Assembly (NCBI GenBank): GCA_027068615.1
Contig: JAMOQV010000080.1
Location: 1-6,472, forward strand
DNA: 6,472 nucleotides
Direction of reading: 5' to 3'
DNA from: Helicobacteraceae bacterium
Lineage (GTDB): Bacteria; Campylobacterota; Campylobacteria; Campylobacterales; Sulfurimonadaceae
Shown here: piece by piece, positions 1 through 5,920 of the stretch
Layout of the letters: each line of letters opens with the position of its first letter
Position numbering within the stretch: the first letter of the stretch is position 1
Notes under the pieces: model-generated
Seen by the model: only the letters and a program-made list of their open reading frames with translations
Databases searched by the model: none
Told to the model about the DNA's origin: nothing
Position numbers and translations under genes: made by a program

Positions 1-75
1 AACAAAAATATGATGACTTTAATAGTTGTTCTTGGTGCTTTTATGACTCTTTCTAAGATTATAGATAAATTTTAA
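1..75 (+). CDS. C-terminal end of an unidentified, probably membrane protein (5' partial)
   Basis: Frame 1 is open from the first base and ends in TAA at 73-75, giving the last 24 residues of a protein that begins upstream. About 17 of these form a hydrophobic stretch (MMTLIVVLGAFMTLS) followed by a short charged tail (KIIDKF), which looks like a final transmembrane helix with a cytoplasmic end. The fragment is too short to assign a family. Its stop lies 4 bases before the pseG start, so it is probably the preceding gene of the same operon. A flippase, transporter or membrane acyltransferase of a surface-glycan locus would fit the context, but that is a guess from position only. Confidence 0.6.
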   Translation, partial: NKNMMTLIVVLGAFMTLSKIIDKF

Positions 76-79
76 AAAA

Positions 80-979
80 TTGAATATCCTCTTTAAAGCT
101 GATTCATCTTCAAGCATTGGAACTGGTCATATTATGAGGGACTTAGTTCTTGCTAAAAAGTATAAAGATGCAAACATAACTTTTGCATCTCAAAATCTTG
201 ATGGAAATATAAATCATAAAATACAAAAAGCTGGTTATAAAGTAAATCGTTTAAAATCAAATGATGTTGATGAGCTTATAAAACTTGTTAAAAAGTTAAA
301 GATTGATTTAGTAGTTATAGATAGTTACGATATAGATTATAAGTATGAAAAAAAGCTAAAAAAAGCAACAAAAGTTAAGATACTTTCTTTTGATGATACT
401 TATGAAAAACACCATTGCGATATACTACTAAACCATAATATATATGCAAAAAAGAAAAAGTACAAAAACTTAGTACCAAAAAAATGTGAAGTTAGGTGTG
501 GGGTAAAATATACACTTTTAAGAGATGAGTTCCTAAAAGCCAAAGAAAAAAACTATGAAAAATCAAAAAAATTTACTCTGTTTGTTGCTATGGGTGGAGC
601 AGATAGTGCTAATTTAAATATTAAGATTATAAAATCATTAAAAAATCTAAAAAATATTGAACTAAATATAGTTACAACAGATGCAAACAAACATCTAAAA
701 GATTTAAAAAGCTATGTTAAGTCAAAAAAGTGGATAAAATTACATATAAATTCTAAAAAAATCGCACAACTTATAGCACAGAGTAATTTTAGTATAATTA
801 CACCTAGTGTTGTAGCAAATGAAGTAGTTTTTATGGATAAACCTTTGGTAGCTATAAAAGTTGCAAAAAATCAAAAAAATATGGCAAAATATCTTAAAAA
901 GTCTGGTTATACAGTTTTAAAAATAAAAGATATATATAAATTAAAAAAGGTAATAAAACAATGCAAACAGAAAAACTAA
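80..979 (+). CDS. pseG: PseG, UDP-2,4-diacetamido-2,4,6-trideoxy-beta-L-altropyranose hydrolase
   Basis: PseG removes UDP from UDP-2,4-diacetamido-2,4,6-trideoxy-beta-L-altrose, the step before condensation with phosphoenolpyruvate by PseI in pseudaminic acid synthesis; it is cytoplasmic. The 299 residues have the GT-B/MurG-like fold signature. The N-terminal motif ADSSSSIGTGHIMRD (7-21) places the catalytic histidine at His17, the same number as in C. jejuni PseG. SFDD (103-106), HHCDILLN (111-118), KCEVRCG (135-141) and the GGAD loop (172-175) match the C. jejuni protein as I remember it, as do the NE pair (247-248) and KNQ (263-265) in the C-terminal nucleotide-binding half. The start must be TTG at 80: an in-frame TAG lies at 62-64, no ATG intervenes, and the catalytic motif requires it. 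No Shine-Dalgarno is visible, so translation probably depends on the upstream gene ending at 75. The protein is very lysine-rich and is about 25 residues longer than the C. jejuni enzyme. Its last 19 bases overlap the ACP gene. Confidence 0.96.
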   Translation: MNILFKADSSSSIGTGHIMRDLVLAKKYKDANITFASQNLDGNINHKIQKAGYKVNRLKSNDVDELIKLVKKLKIDLVVIDSYDIDYKYEKKLKKATKVKILSFDDTYEKHHCDILLNHNIYAKKKKYKNLVPKKCEVRCGVKYTLLRDEFLKAKEKNYEKSKKFTLFVAMGGADSANLNIKIIKSLKNLKNIELNIVTTDANKHLKDLKSYVKSKKWIKLHINSKKIAQLIAQSNFSIITPSVVANEVVFMDKPLVAIKVAKNQKNMAKYLKKSGYTVLKIKDIYKLKKVIKQCKQKN

Positions 980-1194
980 AACAGGTGTTTATAGAAGCAT
1001 TAGGTATAGATAAAAATACTAATATAGAAAACTTAGAGTACAACACCATTGATGAGTGGGATAGTGTAGCACATATGAATCTTATAGGTGAGATAGAAGA
1101 TGCTTTTGAGATCATGCTAGATACTGATGATATTATAGATATGAGTTCATTTACAAAAGCTAAAGAGATAGTTTCTAAATATCTAAAGGGTTAA
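961..1194 (+). CDS. Free-standing acyl carrier protein (phosphopantetheine-binding)
   Basis: This is a 77-residue acidic protein with the acyl carrier protein pattern. The phosphopantetheine attachment serine is Ser35 in EWDSVAHMNL (32-41), at the start of helix II, followed by the acidic recognition helix (IEDAFEI) and a short helix III/IV region ending LKG. The central motif is DSV, not the DSL of housekeeping AcpP, and it follows a tryptophan, as is common in specialised carrier proteins of secondary pathways and glycan loci. It would carry an acyl group as a thioester for its neighbours, most likely loaded by the ANL ligase two genes downstream or by a fatty acid synthase. The ATG at 961 has AAAAGG at 945-950, ten bases upstream, inside pseG, and the reading frame overlaps the pseG end by 19 bases. 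From memory, C. jejuni also has a small ACP gene (Cj1308) near its pseF-pseG-pseH genes. The native cargo cannot be read from sequence. Confidence 0.93.
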   Translation: MQTEKLKQVFIEALGIDKNTNIENLEYNTIDEWDSVAHMNLIGEIEDAFEIMLDTDDIIDMSSFTKAKEIVSKYLKG

Positions 1195-1195
1195 A

Positions 1196-1927
1196 ATGCT
1201 TCAACAAAGATATGCTCTTATAACTGGTGCTAGTAAAGGTATAGGTAAACAAACTGCTCATTTATTTGCTAAAAATGGAGCAAACCTTTTGCTTGTAGCA
1301 CGAGATATAGATACATTAGTATCTTTAAGAGATGAACTTCAAGAGTTTAGTATAAATGTAGATATATTTAGTTGTGATTTAACAGATGAAAATGAGATAA
1401 AATCACTTTTTATAAAGATAAAAAAAGTTACAAAAGTCATAGATATAGTTGTAAATAATGCAGGTATCATAAAAAGTTCTATGTTTAGTATGACAAATAG
1501 TGATACATTAAAAGATATGTTTCAAACAAATCTATATGCACCGTATATACTAACTCAGTATGCAACTAGGATGATGAGAAAAAGTCCTTATGCATCTGTA
1601 ATCTTTATATCATCTATGATGGCTACTAAAGGTGGGATTGGTCATAGTGCTTATGCTTCTAGCAAATCAGCACTAGATGGTATGATGAAATCACTAGCAA
1701 AAGAGTTAGCTCCAACTATCCGTGTAAATGCCATCGCCCCTGGTGTAGTTCAAACAGATATGATAAAAACACTAAGTGAAGATGAAAAAGAGGAATATAC
1801 CTCTAAAAGTTTGTTTAAAAGATTGGCGACACCTAACGATATAGCAACCGTTATACTTTTTTTAGCATCAGATATGTCAAAATATATAACAGCAGAACTT
1901 ATAAATGTTGATGGTGGTATATGTTAA
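1196..1927 (+). CDS. FabG-like short-chain dehydrogenase/reductase (SDR)
   Basis: This is a classical SDR of 243 residues, the usual length for FabG (3-oxoacyl-ACP reductase). The Rossmann motif TGASKGIG lies at 10-17, with Lys14 and Arg36 suggesting NADPH preference. NNAG is at 87-90, and the catalytic tetrad is Asn112, Ser140, Tyr153 and Lys157 (YASSK). The APGVVQTDM segment after strand 6 and the terminal VDGG are also typical. Lying directly after an ACP gene, the simplest role is reduction of a 3-oxoacyl-ACP to a 3-hydroxyacyl-ACP, for example to make a 3-hydroxybutyryl group. However, no ketosynthase is in the window, so reduction of a sugar keto group or of an aldehyde made by the LuxC homologue is also possible. 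The start is clear: AAAGGG at 1185-1190, five bases before ATG 1196, one base after the ACP stop. The 3' end overlaps the next gene by 7 bases. Family assignment is firm; the substrate is inferred. Confidence 0.93.
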   Translation: MLQQRYALITGASKGIGKQTAHLFAKNGANLLLVARDIDTLVSLRDELQEFSINVDIFSCDLTDENEIKSLFIKIKKVTKVIDIVVNNAGIIKSSMFSMTNSDTLKDMFQTNLYAPYILTQYATRMMRKSPYASVIFISSMMATKGGIGHSAYASSKSALDGMMKSLAKELAPTIRVNAIAPGVVQTDMIKTLSEDEKEEYTSKSLFKRLATPNDIATVILFLASDMSKYITAELINVDGGIC

Positions 1928-3216
1928 GTTTTACTTACTTGGATAATATAGCACTTATAGAAGATGATAAGTCTATAACATATAAAGAGTTACAAAATCT
2001 AGTAAAAGAGTTTGAAAAAAACCTAGTAGATACAAAGTCTATTATAGCGATATATATGGATACAACTATAAACTCTATTGTAGCATACTTAGCTTCTATG
2101 CAAAAAAACTATGCTATCTTGATGCTAGATCAAACCTCTCAACAAAATGTAAAACTTTGTGAACTTTATGATGTTGATTATGTTTTTAATAAAGAGTTGA
2201 TAAAAAGAGATGCTAAAGTAAAAAAGATATATAAAGATTTAGCACTTTTACTACCCACTTCAGGTAGCACAGGTTCACCAAAATTTGTACGATTATCTAA
2301 AGAAAATATTTTACACAATACTAAGTCGATACTATCATATCTACCCATAACACAAACAGATACAACGATAACCTCTTTACCACTTTTTTACTCTTATGGT
2401 TTATCTGTTTTAAATACTCATCTAGCATCTGGAGCAACAGTAGTTTTAACCTCTGCACCTTTACTTAGTAAAGAGTTTTGGGAGCTGTTTAAAAAGCATC
2501 ATATTACAAACTTTAATGGCGTTCCTTACCATTATGAGATGCTAATGAAATTAAGATTTTTAAAAAAAGAGTATAAATCTCTTTGTTTTTTAACTCAAGC
2601 TGGTGGAAAACTTTCTAAAGATATTATTTTAGAGTTTACAAATTATGCACTTGAAAACAAAAAAGAGTTTTTTGTGATGTATGGACAAACAGAAGCATCT
2701 GCTAGGATTAGTTACATAGATACAAAAAGGTTGTTAAAAAAACCAAACTCCATAGGCAAAGCTATATCTGGTGTAAAACTATTTTTACAAGATGATGAGT
2801 TGATTGTAAAAGCTAAAAATGTGATGCTAGGTTATGCTACAAATCTTGATGATTTAGCAAAAGGGGATGAGAATAAAGGCATCTTACATACACAAGATTT
2901 GGGCTATAAAGATGAAGATGGGGATTTTTATATAACAGCTAGAGCGTCTAGGTTTGTAAAAGTTGTAGGAAATAGGATAAATCTTGATGATATAGAAAAA
3001 AATCTACTGCAAAATAGTTTTAAATGTGTAGTGGTTGCTCGGGATGATTTTATTTTAGTTTTAACTTTAAATGACGATGTTTCAGAGATAAAACAACATC
3101 TAGTAAAAAACTATAAATTGCATCACTCTTTAGTAGGTGTAAAACAGATAGATGAGTGGGTGGTTAAGTCAAACTCTAAGATAGACTATAAAGAGATGCA
3201 ACAGAGGTATTTATGA
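1921..3216 (+). CDS. AMP-forming acyl/aminoacyl ligase, ANL superfamily (compact)
   Basis: This enzyme adenylates a carboxylic acid with ATP and should transfer it to a thiol, either the phosphopantetheine of the neighbouring ACP or CoA. Core motifs appear in order: phosphate loop TSGSTGSPK (113-121), YGQTE (254-258), the ribose-binding aspartate Asp326 in TQDLG (324-328), the hinge region RASRFVKVVGNRI (341-353), and the catalytic A10 lysine Lys420 in NSKIDY (418-423). At 431 residues it is shorter than most acyl-CoA synthetases (500-600), mainly because the region before the phosphate loop is only about 112 residues. It has no fused carrier domain. A separate ACP two genes upstream suggests a free-standing ligase and carrier pair. 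From memory, C. jejuni Cj1307 (annotated as amino-acid activating) occupies a similar place near pse genes. ATG 1921 overlaps the SDR end by 7 bases, and the ribosome site is weak (GGTGG), which suggests coupling. Substrate is unknown. Confidence 0.92.
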   Translation: MLSFTYLDNIALIEDDKSITYKELQNLVKEFEKNLVDTKSIIAIYMDTTINSIVAYLASMQKNYAILMLDQTSQQNVKLCELYDVDYVFNKELIKRDAKVKKIYKDLALLLPTSGSTGSPKFVRLSKENILHNTKSILSYLPITQTDTTITSLPLFYSYGLSVLNTHLASGATVVLTSAPLLSKEFWELFKKHHITNFNGVPYHYEMLMKLRFLKKEYKSLCFLTQAGGKLSKDIILEFTNYALENKKEFFVMYGQTEASARISYIDTKRLLKKPNSIGKAISGVKLFLQDDELIVKAKNVMLGYATNLDDLAKGDENKGILHTQDLGYKDEDGDFYITARASRFVKVVGNRINLDDIEKNLLQNSFKCVVVARDDFILVLTLNDDVSEIKQHLVKNYKLHHSLVGVKQIDEWVVKSNSKIDYKEMQQRYL

Positions 3217-4271
3217 TAAAAGATATATATAGTCTTAATCCTTATTCACTTATAAAAGATGAGAAAAATCTCTTTTTACTTCAAGAGTTATCTAAACTAT
3301 CTTTGTATCATTATGAAAATTCAATAACTTATAAAAAAATTATAGATGCTTTTAAAGCACCTCTAAAACCAAATAAGATAGAAGATTTTTTTGCACTTCC
3401 TGTTAGGGTTTTTAAAGAGTTTGAGTTAAAATCATCATCAGATATAGTAAAAACTTTAACTTCATCAGGTACAACATCTTCACAACTTTCTAAAATCTAT
3501 CTCGATAAACAAACAGCAAGAGAACAAAGCATAGCACTTGTAAAAATTATGCAAGATTTTATAGGTAAAGATAGAATACCTATGATGATAATAGACACTA
3601 AAAGTGTAATGCAAAAAAAAGAGTTTTCAGCTAGAGCAGCAGGTATAGCTGGTATGGCACAATTTGCTCGTAAGATAGAGTATATCTTAGATGATGAGAT
3701 GCATCTACAAGTCGATAAAATGTTAGAGTTTTTGGAAAAGAACAAAGATAAAAAAATTGTAATATTTGGATTTACTTTTATGGTTTGGAAATATTTTTTT
3801 AAAAAACTAAAAGAGAAAAATATAACTCTAAATATGAAAAATGCCATACTTATACATAGTGGTGGTTGGAAAAAATTAACTGATGAAGCAGTAGATAATG
3901 AAGAGTTTAAAAAACAGATAAAACAACAAACTTCTATCTCCAATATACATAATTTTTACGGTATGGTAGAACAAGTTGGTTCTGTTTTTGTAGAGTGTGA
4001 GGCTGGGCATCTTCATACCCCTAATTTTGCAGATGTTATCATAAGAGATACACAAACACTCAAATCACTACCTTATAAACAAGAGGGCTTAGTTGAGGTT
4101 CTTTCCATCATACCAAAGAGTTATGCAGGTCATATCTTACTTAGTGAAGATATAGGTATGATTTTGGGTGAAGATGATTGTAGTTGTGGAAGAAAAGGTA
4201 AGTATTTTTCTATAAAAGGTAGAGTGGCTCAAGCTCAAGTAAGGGGATGCAGTGATACATTTGTTAAATGA
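3213..4271 (+). CDS. LuxE-family acyl-protein synthetase
   Basis: LuxE of luminous bacteria activates a fatty acid as acyl-AMP, takes the acyl group on a cysteine near its own C-terminus and passes it to LuxC for reduction. This 352-residue protein matches that family (about 370 residues). It has an SSGTTSSQ nucleotide loop (84-91), NFYGMVEQ (247-254, equivalent to the YGxTE motif), CSCGR (323-327) and a C-terminal RGCSDT (344-349). Cys346, seven residues from the end, is the likely acyl-carrying cysteine, comparable to Cys364 of Vibrio harveyi LuxE. ATG 3213 overlaps the ligase stop in an ATGA arrangement, with AGAGG at 3203-3207. It overlaps the LuxC homologue by 20 bases. Together they should form an acid-to-aldehyde reductase. 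No luciferase genes lie in the window, so light production is unlikely; the acid is probably a precursor for a glycan substituent. Specificity cannot be judged. Confidence 0.92.
   Translation: MIKDIYSLNPYSLIKDEKNLFLLQELSKLSLYHYENSITYKKIIDAFKAPLKPNKIEDFFALPVRVFKEFELKSSSDIVKTLTSSGTTSSQLSKIYLDKQTAREQSIALVKIMQDFIGKDRIPMMIIDTKSVMQKKEFSARAAGIAGMAQFARKIEYILDDEMHLQVDKMLEFLEKNKDKKIVIFGFTFMVWKYFFKKLKEKNITLNMKNAILIHSGGWKKLTDEAVDNEEFKKQIKQQTSISNIHNFYGMVEQVGSVFVECEAGHLHTPNFADVIIRDTQTLKSLPYKQEGLVEVLSIIPKSYAGHILLSEDIGMILGEDDCSCGRKGKYFSIKGRVAQAQVRGCSDTFVK
4241..4246 (+). promoter_or_regulatory. Ribosome binding site that fixes the GTG start of the LuxC homologue
   Basis: AAGGGG lies five bases before GTG at 4252. 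In the LuxC frame a TAA occurs at 4240-4242, so GTG 4252 is the first start codon available, and the strong Shine-Dalgarno supports it over the later TTG at 4261. The site sits inside the codons of the LuxE C-terminal RGC motif, so this DNA encodes the presumed LuxE active-site loop and also starts translation of LuxC. Confidence 0.75.
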
Positions 4272-5403
4272 TAAAATCTCAGATGAGATTGTTAAACCTT
4301 TTGATGATGAAGTTTTAGAGTTTACTCATAAACTATCTTTAGAACTTTTATCAAAAAAGTATAAAGAGTTTCCTGAACTTATTGCTCTTGGATTTTGGTT
4401 AAGAGATGCACATATAAAAAAGTTAGAACAAAAGTTTATAAAAAGTACACAAGATAAACTTATACAAGCTAGAGGTGTTGTGTTTCACATAGCACCAAAC
4501 AATGTAGATACTATATTTTTATACTCACTTTTGTTATCTATGTTTGTAGGAAATAGCAACATAGTCCGTGTTAGTCAAAACATAACTCCACAGATGCAGA
4601 TGTTACTAGATATACTAACTAAAACCATAACAACTTATAAAAATGTATCTAAAAAGATGATGATTGTTAGTTATGGACATGATGATAAAATCACAACAAA
4701 GTTTTCTATGATGTGTGATGTTAGAGTTATTTGGGGTGGGGATAACACTATATCTCATATCCGTAAACTACCATTAAAAGCAACTTCTACAGAACTTCTT
4801 TTTGCAAATAAGTTTTCACTACTAGCTATAAAACTAAAAGATAAAGATGAGGTAACAAACAATTTTTTAGAAAAATGTTATCGTGATAGTATAACTTTTA
4901 TGCAACAAGCTTGCTCATCTGTTAAAGCTATCTGTTGGATAGATACAACTCAAAATCTTCAAGATATATTTTGGGAAAAGTTTTTAAAGTTTATAGAGGA
5001 AAAAGAAACTATCTTTGATGAAAAAGGTAGTGTAGATAAACTTATGGCAGAGATAAAACTTGCTCTAAATCATAATGTATCCATAAAAAATGAAAACAAT
5101 ATCTTTAAAGTAAAACTACCAAATATAAAAGCATTAGAAAGTAAAAGCCATTGTGGGCTTGGTCTGTTTTATGAGGTGGATTTACAAACTTTAGATGAGT
5201 TGTTGGATAAGGTAGATAGAGGGCATCAAACATTAAGTGTTTATGGTTTTACAAAAGAAGATATAAAAAAGAGTTTTCAAACCTCTAAACCAAAAGGGAT
5301 AGATAGAGTTGTATCACTAGGTAAGGCTATGGAGTTTTCCCCTATATGGGATGGGTATGATATGATGCAGAGTTTATGTAGGGTTATAGATGTGGATATT
5401 TAA
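4252..5403 (+). CDS. LuxC-family acyl-CoA/acyl-protein reductase
   Basis: LuxC reduces an acyl group held on its cysteine to an aldehyde using NADPH; it is a distant relative of aldehyde dehydrogenases. The 383-residue product shows the family pattern. GVVFHIAPNNVD (75-86) is followed by a GN segment (100-101), then WGGD (161-164). FMQQACSS (216-223) carries the probable nucleophile Cys221, and the C-terminal block runs DRVVSLGKAM to WDGYDMMQSLCR (361-386 range of the family alignment, here about 361-376 onward). It is about 100 residues shorter than luminous-bacterial LuxC (about 480), but the nucleotide-binding and cysteine motifs are retained. The start is GTG at 4252, following AAGGGG at 4241-4246, and it overlaps LuxE by 20 bases, so the two proteins are probably made in matched amounts. 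The 3' end overlaps the GNAT gene by 14 bases. The acyl donor could be the LuxE homologue, acyl-CoA or the ACP of this operon. Family certain; substrate not. Confidence 0.92.
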   Translation: MIHLLNDKISDEIVKPFDDEVLEFTHKLSLELLSKKYKEFPELIALGFWLRDAHIKKLEQKFIKSTQDKLIQARGVVFHIAPNNVDTIFLYSLLLSMFVGNSNIVRVSQNITPQMQMLLDILTKTITTYKNVSKKMMIVSYGHDDKITTKFSMMCDVRVIWGGDNTISHIRKLPLKATSTELLFANKFSLLAIKLKDKDEVTNNFLEKCYRDSITFMQQACSSVKAICWIDTTQNLQDIFWEKFLKFIEEKETIFDEKGSVDKLMAEIKLALNHNVSIKNENNIFKVKLPNIKALESKSHCGLGLFYEVDLQTLDELLDKVDRGHQTLSVYGFTKEDIKKSFQTSKPKGIDRVVSLGKAMEFSPIWDGYDMMQSLCRVIDVDI

Positions 5404-5920
5404 AAATTATAAAGATTTAACACTTAAAGAGCATCAAGAACTTTTAGATATTCGTAATGAAAAAGAGATAAGAGAGGCATCAAATAGTAAAGATATTATA
5501 ACACTTGATAAGCATCTATCTTGGTTAAAATCAACAGATGGTGATTATTTTGCTTTGTTTATAGATGATAAAATAGTTGGTGGTGTAAACTATAAACTTA
5601 AAGATAATGCAGTAACAGAGTGGGGAATATTTTTTACTAAAAAAAATGCACCTCTTATATCTTCACTCGCTACTTATATGTTTATAGAATACCTTTTTAG
5701 TAAGTCAGATATACTTTATTCTGAAGTATTAAAGACAAATCAAAAAGCTTTAAAATTTAATCTTTATTTTGGTATAACTATATTAGAAACTACATCAGAT
5801 AAGTATAAGTTAGTTTTGAAAAAAGATGTATGGGCTGATTATAAATTAAACAAATTAAAATCTTTAACTAAAAGAGTAGATAGTTTAGTTACTATTTTTA
5901 AAGAGGTAAATATAAAATGA
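5390..5920 (+). CDS. pseH: PseH-like GNAT N-acyltransferase
   Basis: PseH acetylates the 4-amino group of UDP-4-amino-4,6-dideoxy-N-acetyl-beta-L-altrosamine, the step before PseG. This 176-residue protein has the pattern of that family: an N-terminal segment with IRNEKEIREAS (21-31) and KHLSWL (41-46), then YFAL (53-56), IVGGVNY (62-68), EWGI (77-80), EVLKTNQKALKFN (112-124) and FGI (127-129). The C-terminal extension after about residue 145 is lysine-rich. The usual GNAT pyrophosphate loop (R/Q-x-x-G-x-G/A, KGVG in C. jejuni PseH as I recall it) is not recognisable: KKNAPLISSLA (84-94) has no glycine. It may therefore use a different acyl donor or be altered in activity. AGGG at 5380-5383 precedes ATG 5390 by six bases, and the gene overlaps the LuxC homologue by 14 bases. 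Placement with pseG supports a pseudaminic acid role, but the separation by five acyl-handling genes leaves open transfer of a non-acetyl group. Confidence 0.75.
   Translation: MWIFKNYKDLTLKEHQELLDIRNEKEIREASNSKDIITLDKHLSWLKSTDGDYFALFIDDKIVGGVNYKLKDNAVTEWGIFFTKKNAPLISSLATYMFIEYLFSKSDILYSEVLKTNQKALKFNLYFGITILETTSDKYKLVLKKDVWADYKLNKLKSLTKRVDSLVTIFKEVNIK

Noticed and set aside
1..79. A promoter at the left edge of the window driving pseG
   Set aside because: The stretch is coding for the upstream gene up to base 75, and the AT-richness makes any -10-like match meaningless. A 4-base gap argues for read-through from upstream.
894..1115. Minus-strand open frame of 73 codons across the pseG/ACP junction
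   Set aside because: It lies antisense to two well-supported genes, has no recognisable domain, and its hydrophobic, Ser/Ile/Phe-rich product is what the complement of A-rich coding sequence gives.
3613..3620. Run of eight A in the LuxE homologue, and T7A6 at 3794-3806, as possible phase-variation tracts
   Set aside because: Runs of 7-8 A or T are expected at this base composition, the frame is intact through both, and there is no long poly-G or poly-C tract of the kind that drives phase variation in Campylobacterota glycan genes.
3497..3943. Minus-strand open frame of 148 codons inside the LuxE homologue
   Set aside because: It is fully antisense to a conserved gene with intact motifs. The Cys/Ser/Phe/Ile-rich translation has no family pattern and looks like a shadow of AT-rich coding sequence.
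3213..5403. A bioluminescence (lux) operon
   Set aside because: LuxE and LuxC homologues are present, but luxA, luxB and luxD are not in the window, and the neighbours are pseudaminic acid and ACP genes. A glycan-related role fits better.
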